From positions 62,001 to 126,000 of the forward strand of contig CAXXLG010000001.1 in NCBI GenBank assembly GCA_963674495.2: a DNA stretch of 64,000 nucleotides. The letters run 5' to 3'. The notes beneath the pieces are model-generated. The model did not search any database. It was not told the DNA's origin and saw only the letters and a program-made list of their open reading frames with translations. Positions 43,881-53,265 of this stretch are shown here, in pieces (positions within the stretch are counted from its first letter, which is position 1; each line of letters begins with the position of its first letter). The translations under genes were made by a program, and so were the position numbers. The stretch comes from RGIG3178 sp963674495. Lineage in GTDB: Bacteria; Bacillota; Clostridia; Christensenellales; QAND01.

Positions 43881-45230
43881 TTATTTGCCTTTTTTGGCAA
43901 TGGCCGCTTCCGCCGCGTTGACAAGCTGATACGCGATGGGCGATGCGGTGAGGGCAGGGTGCGTACTCACTTGCATGATGGCCATATCGTCGGCGGTCAT
44001 CTTGTGTAGAATGCACATGCTGATCACGTTGATCAGTTCGCCGCCGCTCAGCGCGCCGGTGATCTGTCCGCCGATCAGAATGCTTGTTTTGGCATCGAAA
44101 ATAAGTTTTACCTTCAGTTTGGCGCCGCCCGGCATGCAGCCTGGATGGCGGTTTACGGATTCGGACATGCCGCATACCACGCTCAACCCCTTGTTGCGCG
44201 CCTGTGTTTCGGTCAACCCTGCCGCGGCAAAGGCGGTGCCGCCAATTACTGTGGAAAACGCGCCGATTACGCCGCTGTTCATGCGCTTGGGCTCAAACAG
44301 GTTGGCACCGGCAATGCGCGCCTCCATGGTGGCGATGGACGCGAGTTTCAACGGGGAAGGCTCGCCGTCAAAGAAAGAGACCTTTTCGGCACAGTCGCCG
44401 CAGGCAAATATCTTATCATCCGCTGTTTGCATGCGCCGGTTGACTTTGATGCCCCGAATGGGACCCAGTTCCAATCCGGCCTGTTTTGCCAACGCAACTT
44501 GCGCTGACGTGCCGATGCCCATAATGACAAGATCGGCTTTGATGGTATTGCCGCTTTTGAGCTTCACTGTATCCACTGTGCCGTTTCCCGCCAGCGCTTC
44601 GACTTTTTCGTTAAGCATTAAGGAGACGTTCTGGTCGGTGAGTTTTTCGTCGGCCAACACGCAGAACTCCTCGTCGTACACCAGCTGCAGACAGTGATTG
44701 AGCATCTCGACGATGGTAATATTGGCATTCGGGCATTTGATTCTGCATTCCTCGGCTATTTCCACGCCGATGAAGCCGCACCCAATGATGCAGATGTCCT
44801 TTGCCACACAAATCTTGTCTATCATATCTGTAAGATATGGAACATCCTTGCGGATGGCAAACACGTTGTCCAGATCGGTTCCGGGGAGCCTGGGGATAAT
44901 GGGAGAGGAGCCTGTGGATAGAATCAGTCTGTCGTAGGAAACGCTTTCGCCCGAGAGCAGACTGAGCGTGCAGGAATCCCTGTCGATGGCGGTAACTTCG
45001 TCTACCGTAGCATCGATTTTGTTGCCTGCCATCATGGTATCCACGGGGATCAGGTTCTTTTTCGCATCGCCCACCGTGCCGATGACGTAGGGGATGCCGC
45101 AGGGAATGGGAACCTGGGATTCCTTACGGATTAAAAGAATGCTCTTATCCGGATAGTGCCTGCGCGCCGTAATAGCAGCCGTCGCGCCTGCGGCGCTGCC
45201 GCCGATGACAACCACATCATACTGTTTCAT
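43881..45230 (-). CDS. FAD-dependent NADH oxidase / CoA-disulfide-reductase-like protein
   Basis: The 449-aa protein is read from the ATG at 45230 (GAAAGGGGCAATGTGAA upstream). It has an FAD-binding motif VVVIGGSAAGATAAITARR, redox Cys in PIPCGIPYV, the NADH motif ICIIGCGFIGVEIAEE, the second FAD motif IFACGDCAE and a dimerisation domain. The single active-site Cys followed by GIPY is that of CoA-disulfide reductases and water-forming NADH oxidases. It likely serves thiol or oxygen defence. Confidence 0.82.
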   Translation of the reverse strand: MKQYDVVVIGGSAAGATAAITARRHYPDKSILLIRKESQVPIPCGIPYVIGTVGDAKKNLIPVDTMMAGNKIDATVDEVTAIDRDSCTLSLLSGESVSYDRLILSTGSSPIIPRLPGTDLDNVFAIRKDVPYLTDMIDKICVAKDICIIGCGFIGVEIAEECRIKCPNANITIVEMLNHCLQLVYDEEFCVLADEKLTDQNVSLMLNEKVEALAGNGTVDTVKLKSGNTIKADLVIMGIGTSAQVALAKQAGLELGPIRGIKVNRRMQTADDKIFACGDCAEKVSFFDGEPSPLKLASIATMEARIAGANLFEPKRMNSGVIGAFSTVIGGTAFAAAGLTETQARNKGLSVVCGMSESVNRHPGCMPGGAKLKVKLIFDAKTSILIGGQITGALSGGELINVISMCILHKMTADDMAIMQVSTHPALTASPIAYQLVNAAEAAIAKKGK

Positions 45231-45498
45231 TTCACATTGCCCCTTTCGGTTTTTGTTATAGCAAATCTTAGCCAATAAAATTTCCGTATCAATATACAAT
45301 TCCAAAATTATCATATCTCCATAAATGGCATATGTCAAATATATTTGTGCCATGCGGGCCGGATATTTTGTGTCGGATGAATATATAAACAGGTAGGCAT
45401 GCACCGAGAGTAAACCAGCACCGTTTTTGCCACATGCCATGTGTCATTATATAAAGAGATGTGCAGGGAAGCCCTGCACATTCCATCCTGCCTTGGGG

Positions 45499-45524
45499 AA
45501 AGAGGACGCCTAAGCGCCCTCTTT
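45499..45524 (-). terminator. Terminator of the prenyltransferase gene
   Basis: AAAGAGGGCGC / GGCGTCCTCTTT with a short loop lies just after the stop codon on the minus strand. Confidence 0.75.
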
Positions 45525-45525
45525 C

Positions 45526-46158
45526 CTATCCTCCCAACGTGACATCGCAATTCTGGTACCAGGCGAGCGCATCGATAAAATGCTGCCTTTGAAAATCTGG
45601 CCAGTAGTCGTCGATGATATAAAAATCTGCGTACACCGATTGAACGGGCAAAAAGCCGCTCAGCCGCCGCCGTCCACCCCAGCGTATAATCAGATCCACC
45701 CGCGGGATATCGCAAGACGCCAGCCGCTGATTCTGTTTATAAAATCCAAGATCCCATTCCCAATCGTAGTTGACAAGGAAGTTGAGGTTGATCAACCCTT
45801 TGCCAAAGTGCACGCGTTGGTTGGCGTATCGCATCAATTCCGGGGGGAACGCATCGGAGTCGGTGTTTCCGATCACCAGCAGATTCGCGTCCCGGTCGCT
45901 GAGCTGATCCACTGCATCCACACACGCTTGTGTAAACTCTCGACGCTGATCCATCGCCCGCTTGTTGTTGTCCTTGGTAAACCCGTAAAACGTCGCTTCC
46001 TTCACGCCGTAGCGCAGCATCAACTCATACAGGTCAAAACCCGGCATGATGCCGAACTGATACCCGTCCTTCTTTTCGTATCCGTTCTGTTGTGCCCATC
46101 GCCTGTTTCCGTCGGGAATGATGCCGATGTGGGTGGGAATCCTTGTGAATGTTTCCAT
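45526..46158 (-). CDS. Divergent cis-prenyltransferase (UppS-like)
   Basis: The 210-aa protein is read from the ATG at 46158 with AAGGA upstream. The diphosphate-binding motif is HIGIIPDGNRRWAQQNG, where UppS usually has MDGN. The C-terminal signature is RWGGRRRLSGFLPVQSVYAD, then DDYWPDF. It is about 30-40 residues shorter than normal UppS and the STEN loop reads TKDN. It may make a shorter isoprenoid. It is not in the usual uppS-cdsA-dxr context. Confidence 0.7.
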   Translation of the reverse strand: METFTRIPTHIGIIPDGNRRWAQQNGYEKKDGYQFGIMPGFDLYELMLRYGVKEATFYGFTKDNNKRAMDQRREFTQACVDAVDQLSDRDANLLVIGNTDSDAFPPELMRYANQRVHFGKGLINLNFLVNYDWEWDLGFYKQNQRLASCDIPRVDLIIRWGGRRRLSGFLPVQSVYADFYIIDDYWPDFQRQHFIDALAWYQNCDVTLGG

Positions 46159-46456
46159 AGTGTTCCTTTGTAGGTGTTTACGATAAGCAAGATGATACAA
46201 AGATTCTGCCCATCACATAGAGATTTATGAGGCGGAAGCAAAACGATTGATTTTGAGGTGCCATACAACGTTATATGTATTTATAAATCATAATGGAAAA
46301 TTGTAACAATAATGTAATCTAACTGTGACAAAATTACCTCCATATGACTGTACGCATTTGATGATCCGAGAAGACGGATTACGTACCATAAACAATCAAA
46401 TACATATCGATGCAGCAGATATCAAAATACCGAATAAAGTTGGGGGACGTTCCGAA

Positions 46457-47994
46457 ATGAAGAGGTCAAAGATTGTTCTGTTACTGTTGTTGGTATGTTT
46501 ATGTACCTTTGTATTTGTCACCATTCCCGCCACGACAGCGCTGGCCGGCAATGAACCACCGTTTACCATATCCGGCGCGGACTATTCCGATTTAAACGCA
46601 ATTATTTTGCGGGTGCTAACTACAATGGAAAGGTATTCTATTGGGGCCCCGGAGGTGCAAGTTCTTTGTATTGGGAAAATAGAAAATGGATATTAAAATA
46701 CCAATACGATACCTATTACTATTCCACCTCGACCAGCAACGACCCACTGCCGCCAACGACCGGGTGGAAGCGCAATAACGGCAGCACGGACGGCAATTTC
46801 GTGCTTGAATACGGGCCCGTGTTTTACGTATCTCCCACGTCTGTCACCGTCAACGAAACGGCGGGTACCGTGGCAGTCCGCATCCGAATGGAGCGGTCCT
46901 TCCCGTTTTTAACCACCGTGGATTACGCGACGCACAACGGATCGGCAAAATCGGGTAGCGATTTTAGCGGCGTAAGCGGCACCATGGCGTTCAACGGCGG
47001 CGATTCATCGGCGACCATCAACATACCCATCACAAACGATACTGTTTAAGAGGGCAATGAAACCTTCACGTTCACGCTATCCAACCCTTCCCAGGGCGCA
47101 GGCATTAAGAACGGCACCTGCACGGTGACCATCCAAAGCGACGACGCGCAGCCATCCATAGGCTTCCAAAGCGGCGCCGTATCGGTCAACGAGGACGCAG
47201 GCACCGTTACAATTCCGGTCACCCTCTCCACCGCTTCGGGATCGAGCACGACGGTACATTATGCAACAAGCAACGGCACGGCGCATTCGGGTAGCGACTA
47301 TACGGTAAAATCCGGCACGATGACCATCCCTGCGGGTAGCACAACGGGCACGATATCCATCGACATTCTCAATGACGACCTCTACGATGACGGCGATGAA
47401 TCATTCACCGTTACGCTGTCCAATCCCACCGGCGCGACGCTGAACGCAGATGCAGCGGCGACGGTGACCATCATAGACGACGAAGCGGTACCGACTCTTG
47501 GCTTTAACACCACCGCCGTATCGCAGAGCGAAGGTGTTTCCGCTTTGGAACTTTCAGTCAGCTTATCTGGGTTGTGCGACGCTGCTTTGACCGTGGACTA
47601 TGTGACATTCAACGGTACGGCCAAAGCGGGATACGATTTCATGGCGTCGTCGGGCACGCTTTCCATCCCGGCGGGCGATGATTCTGCGACGCTGATCATT
47701 GTCATTGATGACGATGACACCTATGAAGGCAACGAAACCTTCAAGGTACAGCTTACCAATGCGTCGAGCGGCGTTATCGGTACGGATCTTATGACGATCA
47801 CCATCATTGAAAATGACAGCAAGCCCACACCGGAGCCTGTAGCCACACCGACGACCGTTGTTCTGCTCTCTCCCTCGATACCGGCTGGCCCCGGTTCTCA
47901 AAGCGCCGGCGGAAGCGGTTGGATCCTTTGGGTTATCGCTTTGGGCCTGGCCGCCGGATTCATCTTCATTGTTAGAAGACGCAAGATTGCATAA
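46457..47994 (+). pseudogene. Calx-beta surface protein, broken by a frameshift and a stop
   Basis: A signal peptide (KIVLLLLLVCLCTFVFVTIP) starts at ATG 46457. Near 46600 the frame breaks: restoring one G (AACGC to AACGGC) joins it to NGNYFAGANYNGKVFYWGPG. Three Calx-beta domains follow, about 46820-47145, 47146-47490 and 47491-47820. In the first, TAA at 47047-47049 stands where domain 3 has Tyr (NDTV-stop-EGNETF versus DDDTYEGNETF). A Thr/Pro linker, one transmembrane helix (WILWVIALGLAAGFIFIV) and RRRK end it. The intact protein would be about 512 aa. Confidence 0.8.
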
Positions 47995-48008
47995 AAGATA
48001 GAAAGAAG

Positions 48009-48042
48009 ACAGGGCTTCCCAAATCAGGAGCTCTGTTTTTTT
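48009..48042 (+). terminator. Terminator after the Calx-beta gene
   Basis: ACAGGGCTTCC / GGAGCTCTGT is followed by seven Ts. Confidence 0.75.
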
Positions 48043-48091
48043 ATAACGTCCAAAGCATATAAAGATAAAAAAACAGCGGCCGTTTTCAAGG

Positions 48092-48120
48092 TTGACAAAC
48101 GAAAAGGCTAAACGTATAAT
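48092..48120 (+). promoter_or_regulatory. Consensus promoter of the DUF2087 gene
   Basis: Perfect TTGACA and TATAAT lie 17 bp apart. The start codon is about 100 bp downstream. Confidence 0.85.
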
Positions 48121-48220
48121 GGCTTATATGATTAGTATTTTAGTAAATTAGTAAAATCTTAGCAACATTCGCAAGAATGCGGAAAAGCACCGATGATGAT
48201 AGGGAAAAGGGGTTGAAAAA

Positions 48221-48538
48221 ATGGGTAGAGCAGGAAAGGGCAACAGCATTGCCATATTTTTGGATGAGAGTGGAAAGATCAAACAAGTTCCTGTGCCCAA
48301 CCGCAAGAGGATTCCATTATTGAAATACCTGGCTGATAAATTTGAAGCGGATAGAATCTATACAGAAAAGGAGGTCAATCAAATCATAAACGATTGGCAT
48401 ACCTTTTCAGATTATTTTATACTTAGAAGACTTCTCGTCGATTACCAGCTCCTTGCGCGCACCCCCAACGGGGCAGCATACTGGGTGGTTGAATCGGACG
48501 ATCATGGGAATGATCATGTACCAGGCGGGTTGCTTTAG
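48221..48538 (+). CDS. DUF2087 protein (105 aa)
   Basis: The protein starts at ATG 48221. The core VPVPNRKRIPLLKYLADKFE, YTEKEVNQIINDWH and YFILRRLLVDYQLLARTPNG is the DUF2087 domain, which often follows winged-helix regulators. Here it stands alone without one. It is probably a winged-helix-like DNA- or protein-binding unit. Confidence 0.8.
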   Translation: MGRAGKGNSIAIFLDESGKIKQVPVPNRKRIPLLKYLADKFEADRIYTEKEVNQIINDWHTFSDYFILRRLLVDYQLLARTPNGAAYWVVESDDHGNDHVPGGLL

Positions 48539-48627
48539 AAAGAATTAAACAGACTTGCAGTATTATCAACCTAGACAGGTGTCTTTTGAAATGGTTGCAG
48601 ATTATACGCGAAAGGAGGAAAAAGCCG

Positions 48628-48990
48628 ATGGACCGCAAAAGGGAACTAAAGAGGCAGTACAAGCAGACAAGGCCGGATATGGGTCTTTTTATCGTGCGCT
48701 GCAAGAAAAACAACAAGGTGTTCATCCAGCCGACCAACGATCTTCGAACGGTAAAAAACGGCATTTTGGTGCGACTTGCTGGTGGGATGCACCCGAATCG
48801 GGAGCTGCAAAAGGAATGGAACGAGTTTGGTGAAAGCGCCTTCAGCATGGAGGTCTTGGAGCAACTGCCCTATGGCGAAGATGCATCAAGGGATGATTAC
48901 AGCGAAGAGCTCGCCGTTTTGCAATCCATGTGGGAGGAAGAATTAAAACAACAGGGCAGACACATCTACCAAACGCGGCTGCCAAGGTAA
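48628..48990 (+). CDS. GIY-YIG-like small protein (120 aa)
   Basis: The protein is read from ATG 48628 with AAAGGAGG upstream. It shows MGLFIVRCKKNNKVFIQ at the start, then LRLAGGMHPN-like and NEFGESAFSMEVLEQLPYG, matching the GIY-YIG-type proteins found beside DUF2087 genes. The catalytic GIY and YIG tripeptides are degenerate, so nuclease activity is doubtful. It is 89 bp after the DUF2087 gene and probably co-transcribed. Confidence 0.65.
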   Translation: MDRKRELKRQYKQTRPDMGLFIVRCKKNNKVFIQPTNDLRTVKNGILVRLAGGMHPNRELQKEWNEFGESAFSMEVLEQLPYGEDASRDDYSEELAVLQSMWEEELKQQGRHIYQTRLPR

Positions 48991-49266
48991 ACATGAGGAT
49001 ACTCGCATTTCAACAGATTGTTTCAAAACATGTGTCTTTGGCTGTGCATTTTTGTAAAACGACACGCTCTATTTTCTCACTCGCTAGGGAACACAATGCC
49101 TCGATCATCCTAAAAGGTGGGTAGGATTCGAGGGGATTGCCTGCCATTTATTCGCGGCCCTGCCCAATCGATAGACACTACAGCGGCGACGGTTGTGAAT
49201 CGCAAAAAAAAAAGAATGCACTTGCCATATTTGAAAAGAGACAATGGCGATGGCTTCGCAGCGGGT

Positions 49267-50232
49267 TCAATCAAAGCTGATGGCATTGGAAACGCCGTCA
49301 ATGGTGACAAAGAGGTTGTAAAAACCGTCCCAATCTATCAGCGCAGACATGCGGACAAGCAGATCATTTGCCGATGCACCGAAATATTCAACGGCGAAAT
49401 CATCCGCCATATCAAGCGTATCCAACAAGCGGTGCAAGGCGTCATCAATCCGCATGGCCGCCTCTTGTTGAGACCAGCAGCACAGCAGCGCCGCCAAATC
49501 CGTTTTATCCTGTTCGGCCAGGTTCAGCATAAACACATCCTTGTTTAGCAAACACAAACCCATGGCATTGATAAAAATTGGGTCACAAAGATTTATAAGC
49601 GCCAGTTGATAATCCGGCCAATGGCATACGAGCATCCGGCGTATCAAATCTGACTGGAAACGCCTGCAAAATGTATTTTCAAGATGGAGCCGCCGCAGGT
49701 ATTCGTTGATGTAGGCAATACCATAAAGCTCGGGCATGGGATGGCAAAGCGGATAGTCAATGGCACAGGGTATCTCATGCGCCATAAAATGCACATCATA
49801 CAGTTTGAAGAAATCCCCAATTGCGTGCAGCGTATCCAGATAGCATTGTTGACCGACGGGTAAAATGTTTTCAATCACATTTTCAAAAAGTTCTTTGCCA
49901 AGCGCCACCTGACGCAAGGCTTCACATCGTCCGTACGCAAACAGCTTGGACACAATGCCCGACTCAAACGGGGCAAAATCCAGTAACGAGTGGCCGGAGG
50001 ATTTCAGATGCAGGTCAATGCAGAATACAGCGGATTTGAGAAGTTCGTTGGCTTTTTCGATGGGCAGGGAAGTGGAATCGCCCATCGTATAGCGGTATGA
50101 TAAATCCTGCAACAGCGCCCAAAGCTGGTTTTGATAGCGCTGTATATCGCCTCCAGTCAACCCGGTGGAAGGCGTATCGTTTAAAACCATCAATGTGTTG
50201 GCGGTATGATCGCCTGTTCCGCTCATACCCAT
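49267..50232 (-). CDS. DUF6179-like protein (321 aa)
   Basis: The protein is read from the ATG at 50232 (GGGAAGG upstream); MSG at 50226 is also possible. Helical and soluble, with the segments YQNQLWALLQDLSYRYTMGD and SAFFCIDLHLKSS-like, and the C-terminal LIDWDGFYNLFVTIDGVSN. From memory it matches DUF6179, often next to a DUF6323 gene as here. The function is unknown. Confidence 0.55.
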   Translation of the reverse strand: MGMSGTGDHTANTLMVLNDTPSTGLTGGDIQRYQNQLWALLQDLSYRYTMGDSTSLPIEKANELLKSAVFCIDLHLKSSGHSLLDFAPFESGIVSKLFAYGRCEALRQVALGKELFENVIENILPVGQQCYLDTLHAIGDFFKLYDVHFMAHEIPCAIDYPLCHPMPELYGIAYINEYLRRLHLENTFCRRFQSDLIRRMLVCHWPDYQLALINLCDPIFINAMGLCLLNKDVFMLNLAEQDKTDLAALLCCWSQQEAAMRIDDALHRLLDTLDMADDFAVEYFGASANDLLVRMSALIDWDGFYNLFVTIDGVSNAISFD

Positions 50233-50278
50233 CCATCCTTCCCAATGCCGTTTATAACATATCCGCTTGTGTCTATTT

Positions 50279-50713
50279 CTATCCTTTGTACCGTTCACGA
50301 CGGCATAAACCCTCCAGCGTCGCGTCGCACAGACTTTCCATAGAGCCTTGGCATTCACCGTCAAACTGTGCTTTCATAAAATCTATCAGTTCATCGTCGG
50401 ATAGCAAATCCATGGATTCGTTTTTGACCGTGTAAAACACATCCAATAGTGCCACAACGGTATCCTCATAGTTATCTTGACGGATATAAGGAGAATCGCA
50501 AAAAGCCAAAATAAGCATGGGCAGCAAGCCCGTTCCAAATTCGATTCGTCCGGTCTGCCTGAGAGATTCAAAGCGTTCGCTCACCAGATTGTTCATTTGT
50601 TGTTGTGAGAGGTATAACCCGTACCGAATGGTCACATCGTTGCACATACGGAGTTCATCCAGCGTCTGTATGCGTTGCGCATCCATGGGGGATAGCATCA
50701 AAGTTCGGTCCAT
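50279..50713 (-). CDS. DUF6323-like protein (144 aa)
   Basis: The protein is read from the ATG at 50713 with GAGG at good spacing (a second ATG at 50719 is too near). It is acidic and helical: MDAQRIQTLDELRMCNDVTI, LYLSQQQMNNLVSERFESL, DDELIDFMKAQFDGECQGS. It lies 46 bp before the DUF6179-like gene and ends in RRERYKG. The function is unknown. Confidence 0.55.
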   Translation of the reverse strand: MDRTLMLSPMDAQRIQTLDELRMCNDVTIRYGLYLSQQQMNNLVSERFESLRQTGRIEFGTGLLPMLILAFCDSPYIRQDNYEDTVVALLDVFYTVKNESMDLLSDDELIDFMKAQFDGECQGSMESLCDATLEGLCRRERYKG

Positions 50714-50796
50714 ATTCATCGCCTCGTTTCCATTATAGGGGTTTGCCAAGGGAAGAGTAGTCTTGAAAAATGTTGTGTTTTGTGGTATAGTACCAT

Positions 50797-51300
50797 TGTA
50801 AAAAGCCGTCCATCGTTGGCGGTTTTTTCTGTTTCGTGGATTGCCAATGACGTATCGAAAAAAAGGCACAAGGCAGCAAGGCTTCCGGTTTTAACCATCA
50901 CAGCACGCGTTGCTCCAAAGACGCCTGCATAGGTATGGGTCCTTTGGACCCGGATGGTTTGTGCAGTGAAAAAATACAAGTCTAGGCGTATGCACAGATA
51001 AGATTGTGTGAAACAGGGGCGTGTACAGATAAAAATCCAAAGCTGTTCCAACTCAAAGCCTTTTCAACATCAAGCAACCCTGATCACAGTGGGGGTTCAA
51101 GGAGGCACAGCCTCTTTATAACCATCATGGGGCGATGGGCGGGTTTAGATAATCCATTATATAATATCTTTCAAATCAACGCCTCTGAAATTTACATGTG
51201 CATGTACCCAAACGTACGAACAAGGTGCCCAGCAGATAGGCACCTTGTCCGTATTGGCACTATTCGAATAAGTAGAGTATATCGTAAGTATTGTCACGCG
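50797..51300. other. Gap with hairpins and a dispersed-repeat copy
   Basis: A hairpin with A and T runs lies at about 50800-50835 (AAAGCCG / CGGTTTTTT-like). A minus-strand copy of the first dispersed repeat lies at about 51076-51152. No gene is supported. Confidence 0.55.
51217..51248 (-). terminator. Terminator of the trp operon
   Basis: CAAGGTGCC / GGCACCTTG with a nine-base loop lies about 60 bp after trpA. The T run is weak. Confidence 0.6.
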
Positions 51301-51305
51301 CGGTA

Positions 51306-52088
51306 TCAGTCCTGTGCGCTCATCACGGCCTGTTTCATCTTGCGCACATAATCGCAAACCGGCTCAAGACTATCCTTGCCAAATTGCTCAATAATTTTCA
51401 CAATGGCGCTGCCCACGATGGCGCCGTCCGCAATCTTTGCCATGTGCGCTGCTTGATCGGGCGTTGATATGCCAAATCCGACGGCGCAGGGTATATCTTT
51501 TGTCGCCTTAACCTTTTGCACCATGGACGCGATATCGGTCACGATGTTGTCCCGTACGCCGGTCACGCCCAGCGATGAAACGCAGTATACAAATCCATGG
51601 GCCGCTTCGGCAATCTTTCGTATGCGCTCGTTGGATGTGGGCGCAATCAGCGGAATCAGCGACAAACCGTAGGAATCACACAGGGGCGCCAATTCGTCCC
51701 GCTCCTCAAAGGGAAGATCGGGGACAATAAACCCATCCAGGCCCGCGTCTGCCGCTCTTTGGATGAATCGCTGCGATCCATAGGCGAAGATTGGATTTAC
51801 ATATGTCAAAAACACCAGTGGAACATCCGTTTTCTCCCGAAGTTGTTTGACCAGTTCAAACACGTCGTCCACCGTTGTACCCGCTTTCAACGCCCGCTCG
51901 TCGGCGCGTTGGATCACAACGCCCTCCGCTACCGGATCGGAGAAGGGAATGCCCAGCTCAATCAGATCGGCACCCGATTGTGCCATGCCCAGTACCAGTT
52001 GCTCGGTCGTACTTATGTCGGGATCGCCCGCCGTTAAAAAGGCGATAAAGGCTTTCTTATTCTCGAATGCATTGGGTATCCTATTCAT
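51306..52088 (-). CDS. trpA: Tryptophan synthase alpha subunit
   Basis: The 260-aa protein is read from the ATG at 52088, overlapping the end of trpB by 8 bp; the longer frame runs into trpB. It cleaves indole-3-glycerol phosphate to indole. The catalytic Glu lies in LIELGIPFSDP and the Asp in the following SDPVAEG. FLTYVNPIFAYG and GFGISTPDQAAHM are typical. Last gene of the operon. Confidence 0.95.
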   Translation of the reverse strand: MNRIPNAFENKKAFIAFLTAGDPDISTTEQLVLGMAQSGADLIELGIPFSDPVAEGVVIQRADERALKAGTTVDDVFELVKQLREKTDVPLVFLTYVNPIFAYGSQRFIQRAADAGLDGFIVPDLPFEERDELAPLCDSYGLSLIPLIAPTSNERIRKIAEAAHGFVYCVSSLGVTGVRDNIVTDIASMVQKVKATKDIPCAVGFGISTPDQAAHMAKIADGAIVGSAIVKIIEQFGKDSLEPVCDYVRKMKQAVMSAQD

Positions 52089-53265
52089 GAAGATCGATCC
52101 CCCTATATCGTGCGATGGCCGCCACGTCCTTGTCTCCGCGTCCTGATAGATTGATGACCATGATGCTGCTTTTGTCCATCCACGGCGCGATCTTTTGCGC
52201 ATGTGCCACGGCGTGTGCGCTTTCAATGGCCGGGATGATGCCCTCTACTCTTGAGAGGAATTCAAACGCTTGTACGGCCTCCTCGTCGGTCACAGGCACG
52301 TATTGTGCCCGGCCCGTGTCCGCCAACTGGGCGTGTTCTGGTCCTATGCCGGGATAATCCAGCCCTGCCGATATGGAGTACACCGGCGCGATCTGTCCGT
52401 AGGCGTCTTGACAGAAATAGGATTTCATGCCGTGAAAGATACCGACGGTGCCGTTTGCCATGGTGGCAGCGTTCTTTGGATTGTTCACACCCAGCCCCGC
52501 GGCCTCGCATCCGATCAATTGAACGGACTTATCGCCGATGAATTCATAGAACAAACCCATCGCGTTGGAGCCGCCGCCCACGCAAGCGAGCAGCACGTCG
52601 GGCAGTTTACCCTCTTTTTCCAGTAGCTGTGCGCGTACCTCGCGGCCAATCACGCTTTGAAAATCCCGCACAATCATGGGAAACGGATGCGGCCCCATCA
52701 CCGAGCCCAGCGTGTAGTGCGTATCGTCGATGCGCGATGTCCATTGCCGAAGCGCTTCGTTGACAGCGTCCTTGAGCGTTTGCGTGCCGCTTGTCACCCG
52801 ATGGACCTTAGCGCCGAGGAGCTCCATGCGGTATACGTTCAGCGCCTGCCTCTCGGTGTCCTCCAAACCCATGTAGACGTCGCATTCCATGTCAAACAGT
52901 GCGGCGGCGGTAGCGGTGGCAACGCCGTGCTGGCCCGCGCCGGTCTCGGCAATCAGCCGCTTTTTACCCATTTTTTTGGCCAACAGTGCCTGGCCAAGCA
53001 CGTTGTTGATCTTGTGCGAGCCGGTGTGGTTGAGATCCTCGCGCTTGAGGTAGATCTTCGCGCCGCCCAACGCTTCGGTCATGCGCTTTGCAAAGTACAG
53101 CCCGGAAGGCCTGCCCGCATAATTATTGAATAGATCGTCCAGCTCGGCAACGAATGTGGGGTCGTCTTTATAATGCGCATAGGCCTCATCCAGCTCGATC
53201 ACCGCGTTCATCAGCGTTTCGGGGATGTATTGTCCGCCGTAATCGCCGTATCTTCCTTCTTTCAT
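52081..53265 (-). CDS. trpB: Tryptophan synthase beta subunit
   Basis: The 394-aa PLP enzyme joins indole and serine. The PLP lysine lies in REDLNHTGSHKINN and the phosphate loop in CVGGGSNAMGLF. It overlaps trpF by 4 bp and trpA by 8 bp, consistent with translational coupling of the channelled complex. Confidence 0.96.
   Translation of the reverse strand: MKEGRYGDYGGQYIPETLMNAVIELDEAYAHYKDDPTFVAELDDLFNNYAGRPSGLYFAKRMTEALGGAKIYLKREDLNHTGSHKINNVLGQALLAKKMGKKRLIAETGAGQHGVATATAAALFDMECDVYMGLEDTERQALNVYRMELLGAKVHRVTSGTQTLKDAVNEALRQWTSRIDDTHYTLGSVMGPHPFPMIVRDFQSVIGREVRAQLLEKEGKLPDVLLACVGGGSNAMGLFYEFIGDKSVQLIGCEAAGLGVNNPKNAATMANGTVGIFHGMKSYFCQDAYGQIAPVYSISAGLDYPGIGPEHAQLADTGRAQYVPVTDEEAVQAFEFLSRVEGIIPAIESAHAVAHAQKIAPWMDKSSIMVINLSGRGDKDVAAIARYRGIDLHE

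Noticed and set aside
47047..47049. TAA in the Calx-beta gene as a recoded codon
   Set aside because: The gene also has an upstream frameshift and no recoding signal, so disruption is the simpler reading.
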